Source of the DNA: Cantharellus purpuraceus
Taxonomy: Eukaryota; Basidiomycota; Agaricomycetes; Cantharellales; Hydnaceae
Length of the DNA: 64,000 nucleotides
Direction of reading: 5' to 3'
NCBI GenBank assembly: GCA_025174535.1
Contig: JALBUN010000023.1
Span: forward strand, 3,658,001 to 3,722,000
Positions within the stretch are counted from its first letter, which is position 1. Each line of letters starts with the position of its first letter. This document shows, piece by piece, positions 1 through 11,280 of the stretch. The position numbers and the translations under genes are program-made. The notes beneath the pieces are model-generated. The model had not been told where the DNA came from. It ran no database searches and was given only the letters and a program-made list of their open reading frames with translations.

Positions 1-1682
1 AGGTTGTCACAATGACTGAGGAGGAGCACAACTCACCCATTGAGGTTGCAATGGCTGTGGCAACAGTGTGAATCATCATGAATGACCCACAGGATGTAGA
101 TGATGCCCGATCTCAAGATGACTGGCCTGAGTGGGACAAATCAATATGGAAGGAACTAAAACAACATGAGACATGGGCACCTGGAAGCTAGTTGACCCTC
201 CAAAGGATGTGAATATCGTTGGAAGTGGGATTGTCTTGCAGTACAAATGGGATGCAGAAGACGACATAGCCAGCTGGAAGAGCAGGTTCGTTGCGCAAGG
301 CTTCTCACAGGCTGCAGGCATCGATTATCATGAGACCTTTTCCCCAACTGCAAAACTCACTGCAATATGCATTATATGTGCCATAGCTTCTAGAAACAAT
401 TGGGAGATTGAGAAAACCAACATAGATGGCGCCTATCTCAATGCACCATTGAAGGAGACAATCTACATGCAGCAGCTGAAGGGCTATGAAATTCCTGGTA
501 GGGAACACCAGGTCTGTCTCCTGCAATGTGTAATCTATGGGCTGAAGCAAGCCAGAAGAAAGTGGTATGAGTTGTTATCAAGAGTCTTATATGATCTAGG
601 GTACTCATGCTGCAAGGTTGAGCATGCAGTCTTCTACAGACACACCCACTCAGACAGTATTGTCATTGCGGCCGATGTAGACAACCTAATGATGACTGGC
701 AGCAGCAAATCAGTGATCCATGAGTTCAAGGACCAGCTACATACCAGATTCAAGATAAAAGACCTGGGCAAGTTACGTTGGCTGCTCAGAATCGAGATCG
801 AACAAGATTGCACCACATGCACCATTTCATTCTCGCAGAAAGCCTATATCACGAAGATATTAGAGCGATTTGGGATGGAAAATGCAAATTCACTTGTGGC
901 GCCACTCAACCCACAGGACAAACTGAGCATTAGTCAATGCCCGTCCACACCATGTGAACACGAAGCCATGCAAGGGGTGCCATACCAGGAAGTGATTGGC
1001 TTGCTAATGTATGCAGCCCTTGGCACCTGCCCAGACATCGCATTCGCAGTAACCTTCTTATCACAGTTCATGCAGAACCTGGGAAAGCCACACTGGGAGG
1101 CAGTGAAAAGGGTATTCAGATACCTAAAGGGAACTGTTAGCCAGAAGCTAGTGATTGGAGAACGAGGGAACTTTACCTGGGCACAACCTATGCTACAGAA
1201 CTGCAATGGGCTGGAAGGATTCACCAATGCAGATGGCAGCACACAGGAACACCAGCATGTGATCTCCGGCTACATATTCACCATAGATGGTGGTGCCATA
1301 TCCTGGAGCTTGAAAAAACAGTTAATCATCATGCTATCCACCACCGAAGCAGAGTATGTTGCGGCCACTCACACAACAAAAGAAGCCATGTGGATTCAAA
1401 TGTTCATATCTGAGATTATGTGACCACTTTCCAAACCAGTCATGCTGTACTGTGACAACCAGACAGCTATCATAGTGTTGAAGGTCAACAAATTCCACTC
1501 ATGAATGAAACATATCGATATCCAGTACCACTTTATCCGTGATGTGGTACAAAGAGGACTCATATCTGTCCACTACTGTCAAACTAGTGACATGACCGCT
1601 GACATGCTCACAAAACCACTCGCCTCAATGGCACTCACACACCTTACTGAGTTGGTGGGGCTATGTTGAGCTTAAGGGGGAG
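1..1682 (+). pseudogene. Ty1/copia pol, 3' part (RT and RNase H), decayed
   Basis: This is the C-terminal part of a copia polyprotein: reverse transcriptase copying element RNA, then RNase H. The longest open stretch is 173-1423. It shows the copia RT start (WKLVDPP), FVAQGFSQ, the YGLKQA motif, and the RNase H motifs SGYIF, STTEAEY and KEAMW. After a stop it continues with YCDNQTAI and the MLTKPL tail. It is dead. The catalytic YVDD is changed to DVDN, there is a frameshift near 170 and a stop near 69, and TGA stops at 1421 and 1502 fall where family members read through (the 1502 one where copia has Arg). A purine tract ends at 1682, directly before the LTR. Integrase and gag lie outside the window. 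Confidence 0.9.
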
Positions 1683-1845
1683 TGTTGGAACCATAAACGC
1701 TCATGTAAGCCCGAGCGTAGGTCCATGCGCAGGGCACCTGTTGCAGGGTATAAAAGCTGGTTGAACATCGAACAGTCACCTCAGTGAAGTCCATTCACTG
1801 AGGTGGTATGTCTATTATATCACCCAGGGTAATCCTATACTAACA
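1683..1845 (+). mobile_element. copia LTR, right edge uncertain
   Basis: Starts TGTTGGAA directly after the polypurine tract AAGGGGGAG that ends the copia pol. A TATA-like element lies at 1748-1756. A TG...CA unit ending CTAACA at 1845 fits an LTR, and TAGTATCAG just beyond it resembles the usual copia primer-binding site. If so, a second truncated copy follows in tandem; otherwise the LTR runs on toward about 1955. A perfect 10-bp hairpin lies at 1779-1803. Confidence 0.55.
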
Positions 1846-2703
1846 TAGTATCAGTACATTCATTAGGTAGTTATTGTGATATATAACCCAGTGAAGTCCC
1901 ATTCACTGAGGTGTACATTCGTTAGAACCAATCTGCTGCACATATAATTCCTACAATTGATGGGTGTGCTATCTGTCTCAAGGGAATCTGGTCTGCAGAA
2001 TCACCCAGTAGCATAACACATCTCTCCTTCAAATCCACATTGAGTTCAGAGTAAGTCACGAGGAGATTGATGTAGAGGGTATGTATATGCATACCTTCTC
2101 TTCAAGTTGAACCCCACCATTTCAATTCAGGGATCTGTAATACAAGTCTGAAACGATTGGGAAAGCCACTGATTCCACATGAATAAAGAACCATAACAGA
2201 TGATCAAATAACAAGCATGTATGCCTATAAGTGATTTGCCATTTCTTGAACAGAACAACAGTTCTGTCTTCAAGTCTATAATTGATAGCTATAATGCCAT
2301 CTGGGGCATCCTCACCAGAATGTGTTGTGATGCCAGACCCAGCACCCTAAAAGTATGCGCCAGACAAGGACTTGAATGAACAGCGACTTATGATAAACTG
2401 CTTTGGAACTCCAAAGACTCAATGAAAGGAGAAAAGCAGGTGAGGCCTCTAGACAGAACAGACATCAAAACACAGCGAACTTTCCTTGTTCAATCCAGCT
2501 ATGTTATCCTCCTTTCGATGTCACATCTATAGTCAAAGTCACAGAAGTTGCGAGGGTGCTAGGCCCAGCAAGATGATTAGGGTGAGAGGTGACAAGGCAC
2601 ATATTGGAGAAGTCAGTCAGTGAAGGCTGCTGGGAGTGTACAAACTGCTGCAGAAAAAACACAGACTGCAGCAACCGACAGCCATATGACCACAATAGTG
2701 TGG
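1846..2703. other. Unassigned stretch between copia LTR and G4 fragment
   Basis: I see no convincing gene. A second, shorter copy of the CAGTGAA/TTCACTG hairpin occurs at 1889-1908. An open minus-strand frame at about 2504-2780 has no recognisable motif. This is probably decayed transposon or leader sequence. Confidence 0.4.
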
Positions 2704-2766
2704 AATACATAATGAATGCTCTTACTAGTTGATAATAATTACCCTCATCTTTTTTCTCAAGCAGTT

Positions 2767-3352
2767 TGTTATGCACTAGGTTTGATTTGGAGTTGGAGGT
2801 TGGGTTGGAGGTTGGGTTGGAGGTTGGGTTGGAGGTTGGGTTGGAGGTTGGGTTGGAGGTTGGGTTGGAGGTTGGGTTGGAGGTTGGGTTGGAGTCAGAG
2901 CACATTGGGGGGGTCGGGATGGACTTGGCTTCAGCTTATGTGCTGCACCCTCACTAATACCAGTGTCCGAGATTTCGGAGACAGAGTTTGACTTAGAGAG
3001 TTAGGATTGGACTTAGGAACTAGGCGTGATTCAATATTTGAACTGGGGAAGAAGTCCCCAGTCGGGCAACTTAAATACATATTTTGAAATCTGATAATAA
3101 TTACTCCGGTGATGGGTTTCCAAGGCCGATGGCCTTACATGAGTATGTCTGAGTCCAACAGGGATGGATGTCCGGGTTCCTATGGTGATGCTGATGCATC
3201 AATTGGAACCGGAGACAGATGGGCGGAATCAGCGGTGACAATCAGACAGGTGGATGGAGATGGTGGTTTCCAAATGGAGTATAGATTTCATATGCATGGG
3301 GATCTGAGTGGATCGGACAGGGATCTGGACATTAATGAATATAGTCATAACA
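2767..3352 (-). mobile_element. G1 solo LTR
   Basis: A 586-bp LTR with TG...CA ends (minus-strand sense TGTTATGACT to CATAACA), flanked by the perfect 5-bp duplication CAGTT at 2762-2766 and 3353-3357. Removing it rejoins G4 sequence across the site, matching GGCAACTGCGTGAG near 60,318. It carries the expanded minisatellite listed next. Confidence 0.92.
2797..2891. repeat. 12-bp minisatellite in G1 LTR, about 8 units
   Basis: Tandem units of TTGGAGGTTGGG lie near the 3' end of the LTR sense strand. Unit number differs among G1 LTRs: about 8 here, about 9 at 59636-59745, about 4 degenerate ones at 21620-21680, and essentially none in the LTR at 6112-6603. The long NPTSNPTS and WRLGWRLG frames are reading-frame shadows of this repeat. 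Confidence 0.92.
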
Positions 3353-4694
3353 CAGTTGCTGTTAGGTGACTGCTGCTGTTCTAATCTCAACAAATCATTC
3401 TATAGGGAGCAGTTCTCCTTCAGAGTCAAGACATACATCTGTGCTAATGTAGATGTAGTTAGGATGACTCTCTGCTGGAGAGTCATCAGCATAGTAGCAT
3501 GACAAACCGTCTGCTACTTTATTCTCTACCCCATCTACATGCAGGGTAGTGAAGTTGAAGCAGGATAAGAATTCCCACCACCTAATCTGTCTAAGAGCCA
3601 GATTCTTTTAGGTCTCAAAGTATTCAAGGCCCTTGTGGTTGGTTACTAGGACAGATTTACATCCTAGTAGTTTATCTTCCCAATTCATGAGGGCTTCAAG
3701 AATGGCTATAGTCTTGTGCTTGTGAGTCTTATAGTGCTGTTGTGCAGTACTAAACTTCTTGGACAAGAATCTGGCATGCCAACAGGTCTGTCAGTCTTTT
3801 CCTTGTCCATAGATGGCTCCTACTCCAATCTTGGAGCCATCTGTAATAGCCCAGGTAGTATCAGGGTTATTGACATCAATGGGCTTCAGTATTGGAGCCC
3901 TGCACACTAGGATCTTAATGCTTTCAAAGCATTTATTCAACAGTGGCATCCATGGGAATGGACAATTGTTATAAGTGCAACCTGATAATGGAGTTGTGTA
4001 TCAGTTATCTCTGGCATGTAGTGTGCCAGATACTGCACTAGTCCAAGAAATTGTTGGACTTCATGGTACAACCTAGGTTACCTCCACTCTTGTATTTGCT
4101 GCATTTTGTCAGCATCTGCATGCACACCTTGGTCATCTATTAGGTGACCAAGATAGTCCATGCTCTTTGAGTATAGATCAACATGTGTGCTTTCCTGAGC
4201 CCAGAGAACACCATTTCTAGGTGGTGTTCATGCTCTCATACAGTATGAGAGTGCACAAGTATGCTGTCCAGGTATATATGGATGAATCTTCTGATATGTT
4301 CTTGGAAGATAGTGGTCATAAGCTACTGGAATGTTGAGGGGGCATTACAGTTCCCTTGCTACATGACTTGGCTGACAAATGTCCCCAAGATAATCACAAA
4401 GGCCATCTTAGGTATTTCTGCTGGCCTGATGCATATCTGTTCATATGTCTCAGACATATTGAGTATAGATCAATATGCACAACAGGCAACATTATGTCTG
4501 ATGACGTCCTGATCAGGGAAGGGTGTTATGTCCTTCACCGTGTTATCATTCTGTTTGTGCAAGTCAAAAACAGTATGAAGCTTCCCATTCTTTTTGGGAA
4601 TGCACAGTATAGGTACAGCCTCTGGGCTGTAGCTGGTACCCACCACTTAGCAGTGGTGTGGTGCAGAACTTTCTCTGAAAGTTCAGCTCAGTAG

Positions 4695-5860
4695 TCTTTA
4701 CATGGGGTGGGATTGGCACAGTGATGATGAAACAGGATTTTTTTGCACATATCAGGGTCAGTGAGGCATTGGATACTGTTGTGGGGGAATGTAGAGGAGT
4801 ATTGAGGCTATATGGCATGTGTTGACTGATCTCACTTTTGTTATGATACTGATTATTATTGTTCCAACTTCAATAACAGCTGACCATTGGTAACCTCATG
4901 TTAACATAGAGGCACTTCCAGTCCAGGGTACTCAGCAAACCACACAACTGCTCCAACAGCCAAAAGGTGTGCCAGATTGTCTTATCATCTGTGCCTTGAC
5001 ACACATATAGATCAAACTGCTCCTGGGTGCAAAGCTGACTTGTATCCCTGGGGTTTCACCAAGGATGCAAATGAGACTGGCAACAGTCTTGGATTGGACT
5101 TGATCGTCACCCAGTGTGCCTGAATCATCCACAATGATTAGAGAACAACAGAATTTGAGCACACACTTGAAGATGGGGTGATCCTAGAAATCAAGGTCAT
5201 TTGTGTGATAGTATGCAAGTAGTGGGTGAATCAGTCTCAGTCCTTTCTTATGCCATCCATGACTGTGAGTCTCATAAACAAGCACAGCTAGCATGTGATT
5301 CATAACTGCTTTTGAAGTGTTCCAGTGGCTTGACTGGAGAGGTGTAAAGTCAACATCTCATTCAATGGATTATCATAAATGTCTATCTTCCCTCTTGTCA
5401 AGCCCAAGTCCAATGCCAACTAGCATGCCTGCTAGAAACATGCAGTCCATTACCAGACAGTGGGGAGAAAGGGGCACCTTGAAGTCAAGGCAGATCCCAA
5501 TGAATTTAATCACAAATATGTCAAATTTCAGGTCACCTTTACCCTTGTGCAGACAGTATGTGTGCCATCTACATCCTGTCTGACAAAGGAAGGCATGATA
5601 TATCCAAATGGTCAGGTGAATTATCTACTGCAGAAGAAACAACCAAAAAGCCTGGATCATCTGGGTCCATGTGTCACCAATTGTAATAACCTCCCAAGGC
5701 TATGTCACCATCTGTATAGATACAAAATAAATTGTCCAAATCTTGTTCAACACAAAGTTGCCATATTGCTTTCAGACATCCCACTGCAGGATAGTGACCA
5801 AAATCAATGTAATTTGATGTATTATAATAAGATAAGAAATAGAGAGCATGCACAGTCAGA
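4695..5860. other. Unassigned sequence
   Basis: No recognisable coding region. The longest frames (minus 4932-5162; plus 5317-5583 and 5460-5882) carry no motif I know, and no repeat shared with the rest of the window. Its position between a G4 fragment and an L3 fragment suggests transposon debris. Confidence 0.4.
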
Positions 5861-6050
5861 TTCATCCACCTACTTCCTTTAGCCTCTAAGTGCATTCCCT
5901 TCTTTTTGAAATATCTGGACCCCTAAGTGTCTGTGAACTCTAGACTCTAGAAGTCTTATTCATTTCCTACTGCTAAGAAACATATTACCTTCCTGCATAT
6001 TGTCTGCATTGACCATTATAACAGATTGTAACCAAAGTACAAACATTCAC
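5861..6050 (+). mobile_element. L3 LTR fragment
   Basis: About 190 bp matching the L3 LTR interior seen at 9150-9350 (TTCATCCACCTACTTCC onward). Both ends are truncated, so no target duplication is visible. Confidence 0.8.
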
Positions 6051-6111
6051 CTAACAGGCCCTCCTAACCAAGGTGAGTGAGATTTTGAAGCCACACCAGA
6101 TAATGCTACAG

Positions 6112-6603
6112 TGTTATGACTATATTCATTAATGTCCAGATCCCCATCCGATCCACTCAGATCCCCACACATATGAAATCTATACTCCATTTGGAAACCG
6201 CTGTCTCCATCTACCTGTCCGATTGTCACTGCTGATTCCGCCCATCCGTCTCTGGTTCCGATTGATGCATCAGCATCACCATAGGAACCTGGACATCCAT
6301 CCCCATTGGACTTGGACACACTCATGTAAGGCTGTCAGCCTCGGAGACCCATCACTGGAGTAATTATTATTAGATTTCAAAATATGTATTTAAGTTGCCT
6401 GACTGGGGACTTCATTCCCCAGTTCGAATATCAAATCACGCCTAGTTCCTAAGTCCGATCCTAAGTTGTACTCAGACACCAGTATTAGTGAGGGCACAGC
6501 ACATAAGCTGAAGCCAAGTCTGTTCTGACCCCCACGACATACTCCGACTCCAACCAAACCTCCGACCTAATCTCCGACTCCCAATCTGACCCAGTGTGTA
6601 ACA
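6112..6603 (+). mobile_element. 5' LTR of G1 copy a
   Basis: Starts TGTTATGACT and ends GTGTAACA, followed by the G1 leader and gag start. The 5-bp flank on the left is TACAG; the far end of this element is not present as an intact LTR. An internal hairpin, ACTGGGG with CCCCAGT near 6400-6424, recurs in all G1 LTRs, as does the TATTTAAG promoter-like box just before it. This copy lacks the minisatellite expansion. Confidence 0.9.
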
Positions 6604-6633
6604 GTATTCAAACTGCCATACTCACTCCTACCA

Positions 6634-6936
6634 ATGTCACAATCCACTGCCAATTCCGAACGCGCACAAACCGTCGAGGTGCCCGCTCCCAGCATCAACA
6701 CCATCCCTGAGGTCGTCGAAGAACTGACAGACCACATAGAGGCTGTCAATGAAGAAGACGACACCCTGCCCTCTCCAAATCTGGTGCAAGCCATCTCCCT
6801 GCTCGCCAGCAGCATCCGTAACCCACAAGCTCCTAAGTCCTGGACCAAGGTCTGAGAACCTGACCCATTCGATGGCTCTGATCCACGAAAGCTCCAGCCA
6901 TTCTTGGTGCAATGCCGGTTGAATTTCCATGACCGC
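6634..6936 (+). pseudogene. G1 gag, N-terminal part (copy a), interrupted
   Basis: Start of the G1 capsid/nucleocapsid protein (MSQSTANSE...), reading into NPFDGSDPRKLQPFLVQC-type capsid sequence. It has a TGA stop at 6853 where other copies read Arg, and is broken at 6936 by a G2 LTR. Gag resumes at 9796. Compared with the minus-strand copy (20430-21548), the two pieces are co-linear with only a few codons lost at the insertion. Confidence 0.88.
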
Positions 6937-7142
6937 TGACGAGCTAGGACGCATCAAGGACATATATCAAACCACTCGGACAGTCCAACTCCGCCAGCGT
7001 CTTTTCGTATCAACTTTTAAATAGCGCCGCAACTCCCTCTCCACCTCAGTCTCTAATTCTAGCCATCGATCGTCACTCGTGTTTCATCACCATCAATCAT
7101 TATCAGCCTTCTATTCACACCGATCCTTTCATCATCATTCAC

Positions 7143-7577
7143 ATGGCTTCCCATTCTATCCCCCTCTCCAACATCACTTCTAATAATATGTCACACTGGT
7201 CTCTGGACACAGAGGACTATCAAAAATACGCCGAGCTCCACAGGCATGTTAAGCCACCTCCACATGTCAAAATACTTCCCAAACTCTTTCAACGTCCAAG
7301 ATCCCCACCATGTCTCTCTTATGCCATTGGCGATCCCATATTCTTTCACAATTCCGTTGAACCATATACATTCCTTGGCATTTCGCCTCTGTATTGTAAC
7401 ATGGATAGAAGAGTCAAACGTGAGGTAGAATTTCAGTCGCCATCGCTGACCTATCCTCCCCCTTCAATCCGACTCAGGTTACATTGTGTCAGGCAAAGGG
7501 ACCGAATACCCTTGGAATGGGATACCATATGGAGACGTATCACTAAGACAATAAGGAGTATTTGTTGTGGATGCTGA
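7143..7577 (+). CDS. 144-codon ORF inside G2 LTR (copy a)
   Basis: An open frame beginning MASHSIPLSNITS and ending RSICCGC. The same ORF stays open in all five complete G2 LTRs here (11487-11921, minus 14991-15425, 32111-32545, 37095-37529). The first 50 codons are also the start of the gag-position ORF in the full-length G2. No known domain is visible; the centre is rich in Pro and Arg. An ATG preceded by TTTAAATAG and a pyrimidine-rich leader suggests it could be expressed. Whether it encodes a real protein or merely drifts slowly because the copies are young is open. Confidence 0.4.
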   Translation: MASHSIPLSNITSNNMSHWSLDTEDYQKYAELHRHVKPPPHVKILPKLFQRPRSPPCLSYAIGDPIFFHNSVEPYTFLGISPLYCNMDRRVKREVEFQSPSLTYPPPSIRLRLHCVRQRDRIPLEWDTIWRRITKTIRSICCGC

Positions 7578-8025
7578 CTGAAGTCCTCATGTGACTCAGG
7601 GTCAACTTACCTTTGGAGCCGTATGGAAGATGGTATTGGTGGACGTTTCTATTGTTCTTTTATATGACTCACCCCTGTGTCATCTTTTAATTCATTCATA
7701 CATGACTTACTCATCCTTGTTCTATTTTTGGTTCTTTTATTACTCATCACCTCCTATTCTTACAAAGATTACCCCTATCTGTCATTTCATTTCTCCATGA
7801 TTTCCCCATTAGTAGTTCAACTTCACACGCTTTGTCAGCTGGCTTGATCAGCATATCTTGCATCATATTGCATCATTTGCTCCTCATATTGTGTCGTTGT
7901 GCCCTGGGGATTTGTATATAAAGGGCACTAGTTTTCACCTTTGGAATCAATCAAGAAGTTTTCAGCCAATGCTCTAAAGTCAAAGTCCACGCTCTAAGTC
8001 TACACTCTACGCTCTACATCACAAT

Positions 8026-9457
8026 TGTATGGGAACCACCTTTTCCCTATCAAATTCCATTTATGCAGCACCAATGTGCTATTCTTTGCTTTTCCATTCC
8101 TAAATATCAGCATATATTTGATGCTTGTACCTGGAATGGACTTATTCAAATATTCTCTATTTTTCCATATTTTTTTGGGAATATTCCATGCAGAACTCGG
8201 CTCAGAATCATTTATTTCTGCTGTGCTACAGTTGTGGACCCATAGGCGCCCACAAACCTTCGCGCAGCCGGCTCTCCCCTTTTGGACCAGGCATTTGGCC
8301 TCAATTCAAGCTCAGATGTCTCTGATCAATAAATATTCTGTAACTTAACAACCACAGCCTCTCAGGGCACTATTTTCCGTGGAGATCATCACATGACATG
8401 TGGCTATCCATGGCTGTGCAAACCAGTGCAGAAAACAGGGTGGACACCCTTCTTTTTGCCTGATCAGTGCCTAGCTCAGGGATCAGATCAGCTGATGGGT
8501 GATCAAATCAGGTGATTGCCTTGGAATATTCTACCCCTTTCCATAACATTCTAGCTGTTTCCCTCTATTATTAGATAGAACTTTCCAGAACCATTATTCA
8601 GCTCCTGATCAGTGTTAGTGCTGTGATCAGATCCTGTGATTGGCTTGGAATATTCTACCCCTTTCTTCCACCTTCCACAACCTTCCAGTAGTTTCCATCT
8701 ATTAATAGGTAGAATATTCCAGAAGCATTAGTCAGCCCCTGTAAATACAATATATAAGGAGGCCATTCTGCCTCTGAAAGAATAACATATCATCATATTC
8801 TACCCATCTTCTGCACACCAGTGTGACTAGAGTGGCATACAGTGTCATCCTCTATCTCAGTAACTGTTGATTACCAGTTCAAGGATCTTTTACAGTTGTG
8901 TAACTGTACTTGATTGCACTCGAAGTAGTGATATTCCTGCTTTGGGCGTGAGTGTAGTATCTACCTCACGTGACTACGAATCTACAGGGTGAGATTGTCT
9001 GTCGATAGTCCTGCCATTAGTGCTCTTGTTTAAGTAACTAGTGTGTACTGCCTTTGCAGAGCATTAGAAGCTTGAACTCGTGTGAAGCAGTTGCTAGACT
9101 ACTTCACACATTGCTGTTACCCGCTTCTGAGTGCCACTGGTTGGACGGTTGGATTCATCCACCTACTTCCTTTAGCCTCTAAGTGCATTCCCCTCTTTTT
9201 GGAATATCTGGACCCCTAAGCGTCCGTGAACTCTAGACTCTGGAAGTCTTATTCATTTCTTGCTGCTAAGAAACGTATTACCTTTCTGCGTATAGTCTGC
9301 ATTGACCAATACAAAGGATTGTAACCAAAGTACAAACGTTAAATTGTTTCTGGAGTTGTGCTGCAGTAGGATTTGATATTCTTCTCAGCTGTTCATTCAC
9401 GGAATTGTGGTGATTTAGAGTTTGCCCTAACACCATAATTTTGCGGGTTCCAAAACA
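8026..9457 (+). mobile_element. L3 solo LTR inside G2 LTR
   Basis: A 1432-bp TG...CA unit (TGTATGGGAACC to GGTTCCAAAACA) with the 5-bp duplication ACAAT at 8021-8025 and 9458-9462, which restores the G2 LTR when removed. GGAACC and GGTTCC form short terminal inverted repeats. A TATATAAGGAGG box lies near 8751. The interior is rich in short hairpins, for example GTGTGAAG with CTTCACAC at about 9082-9109. No internal coding part of this family is seen in the window. Confidence 0.93.
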
Positions 9458-9795
9458 ACAATCCATCATCTCTACACTGAGGTAAAACACCTTGGTTCAA
9501 TGATCAGATTTCCCTCCACCACTGAGAGGTTGCTTCTCTTGAAACCAGCTTTCGCATACCTCCCAACCGGGCTCTGCATTGTCATCCAGTCACAGAGCAC
9601 GATCAGCCATTGGGACCGACCTTTAGCTCCCATCCCCATCCAACCACAGAGCACTATTCCACTTCCCTGTTACTAAGTGCTATCTCTACCCCTCGACCTG
9701 ATTGATCTTTGGAGTGCTGAACAACTGCGTTACACACCGTCTGCTAGGACCGTTGCGCACAGGCTTATAGGATCTATTCCATAAGCAAACCAACA

Positions 9796-10639
9796 CCGCC
9801 CTGACGTGTTCACATCCGATCGGGCAAAGGTCACCTTCGCCATGTCCTATCTCAAGGGCACCGCACTGGACTACTTTGAGCCAGCGCTCATGGATGACTC
9901 TGATGACCCAATATGGTCAGAAGACTACTCCAACTTCATCTCCAAACTTTGGACCAATTTCAGTCCTTACAACCCCAAGGCTGATGCTGAGAATGAACTC
10001 AATCGACTTCAGATGAAGGAAAATCACAAAATCACAAAATACATTGTGAGTTTCCAGCAGCTAGCCCTGAAAGTCCAATGGGGTGATGCCGCACTCCAAT
10101 GCCAATTTTACATTGGACTCCCATCCTGCATCAAGGACGAGATATCACGCGTTGGTAAGCTGGATACTTTGGTTAACCTCCACAAGCTCGCCCAATCCAT
10201 CGACACCCATTATTGGGAACATCAATCTGAGGTCTCCTGTGAAAATTCAGCCAACAACAAATCGGACAAATCATCGGACAAGACCCCAAAGTCTAACAAG
10301 GGGTCTGATAAGAGGACCACCACCAACTCAGGCCAGAAGTCAAACACTGGTAATGCTGCCGGTTCCGGTTCCGGTCAGAATAACTCTGGAACCAGCAATA
10401 ACTCTGGAGCTCGCAAGAGTACTCCAGACCTCTCCACCAAGCTGGGGAAGGATGGAAAACTTACCCAGCAGGAACGCCAGTGCCGCATGGACAACAACCT
10501 CTGTCTGTTCTGCGGAAAGCCTGGCCACCAAGCCAAGGATTGCAACAAGGCAACCTCGTCCGCAGCAAAGGCAAAGGGCCGTGCTGCCAATGCCATGATG
10601 GACAAGTCCGACGCAAAAGTGATGGACCCAAAAAAATAG
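9796..10639 (+). pseudogene. G1 gag, C-terminal part (copy a)
   Basis: Continues the G1 capsid (SYLKGTALDYF, WSEDYSNF, then a Ser/Asn-rich linker) and ends with a CCHC zinc knuckle, CLFCGKPGHQAKDC, that packages RNA. The stop is at 10637-10639, directly after the slippery stretch. It is readable from 9806 without internal stops, but the protein is severed from its N-terminus by the G2 insertion. Confidence 0.9.
10627..10639 (+). promoter_or_regulatory. -1 ribosomal frameshift site between G1 gag and pol
   Basis: The heptamer CCCAAAA, read C CCA AAA in the gag frame, is followed by more A and by the gag stop TAG. The pol frame lies exactly one base back (GGA CCC AAA AAA ATA) and is open on both sides, overlapping gag by about 150 nt. 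The arrangement matches the X XXY YYZ rule for -1 slippage and recurs in the two other G1 copies. No downstream pseudoknot was tested. Confidence 0.75.
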
Positions 10640-11280
10640 TAAGCAGTCCTATAGCCTCCGTATGGGCTGAGGGCTGCATTGGTACTCCCCATACGACAAA
10701 TGAGGTCCACCTGAACGCATCCACTCTTTCCCACTCCGACTCCCTCACCCTCCTCATCTACTCCAACTCCATTCCCAATACCGCTATCCAAGCATTAATT
10801 GACTCCAGTTCTACTCACTGTTTCCTTGATTCCTCTTTTTCCAATTTACATAAACTCCATATATACACCATAACTCCAATATCACTCCAATTATTTGATG
10901 GCACTACTAATGCTGTTATTTCACGAGCTATAGATCTGTCTATCCGTTTTTCTGTCAGAGAAATCCAGAACCTTACATTCTATGTTACTCCGCTTGACTC
11001 CAGCTGATCTGTGGTTCTTGGACATAATTGGCTCACCTGCTACAATCCGTTGATTGACTGGGCATTGGGCCATATCACATTCCGTTCTCCAGTACAGGCT
11101 GTGTCATCCCCGATGTCACCAGCAACTTTAGGTGCGAACTTATCTTCTGCCTCCACTGACTCCACTCCGATAGATACTCCATCTGCCCTGCTGTTTATAT
11201 CACTGGTGGACGCTATGGTCTTTGCCAGACTAAGCAAACTGGATGGCTCTCACACATTCCAGGCCCACCTCTCCAATCGG
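10640..11280 (+). pseudogene. G1 protease region of pol (copy a)
   Basis: In the -1 frame after gag comes a retropepsin-like domain (IPNTAIQALIDSSSTHCF, later SVVLGHNWL). The catalytic triad reads DSS here, where the minus-strand copy keeps DSG, so this protease is probably inactive. A TGA at 11005-11007 breaks the frame. A G2 LTR interrupts the sequence at 11280. Confidence 0.85.

Larger units (their letters stand above)
2704..4694 (-). pseudogene. G4 chromovirus fragment: RT and RNase H
   Basis: Read on the minus strand this is the RT core and RNase H of the hairpin-rich element G4, and it aligns along its length with the copies at 22.1-22.9 kb and 59.8-60.3 kb. RNase H lies at about 3353-3960 (ITDGSKIGVGAIYGQG, then DHKGL-like and RQIRWWEF motifs) and RT at about 3960-4690. 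The catalytic RT box near 4265 reads YLDS instead of YLDD, and the frame is broken by stops and shifts. A G1 solo LTR (2767-3352) interrupts it. At 4694 the match stops at the same point in RT that begins the TALA-type motif in the other copy. Confidence 0.8.
6937..9795 (+). mobile_element. G2 solo LTR (copy a), containing an L3 LTR
   Basis: A 1.41-kb G2 LTR split by an L3 LTR (8026-9457). Ends are TGACGAGC and CAACA. The 4-bp target CCGC is duplicated at 6933-6936 and 9796-9799 within G1 gag. It carries a first TATA-like box (TTTAAATAG) upstream of a 144-codon ORF and a second, TATATAAAGGGC, near 7916. Confidence 0.92.

Noticed and set aside
2797..2891. Regular repeats at 2.8 kb, 59.6 kb and 61.85 kb as a CRISPR array
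   Set aside because: Units are directly tandem with no spacers, lie inside LTRs, and the genome is fungal.
2504..2905. NPTSNPTS ORF as an antifreeze- or silk-like protein
   Set aside because: It is a translation of the LTR minisatellite.
7143..7577. The 144-codon ORF as a host gene family
   Set aside because: It lies wholly within G2 LTRs bounded by target duplications, so it belongs to the element.
6933..9799. 5-bp target duplication for G2
   Set aside because: Three copies allow 5 bp by a chance A, but 13079-15631 and 36899-38304 allow only 4.
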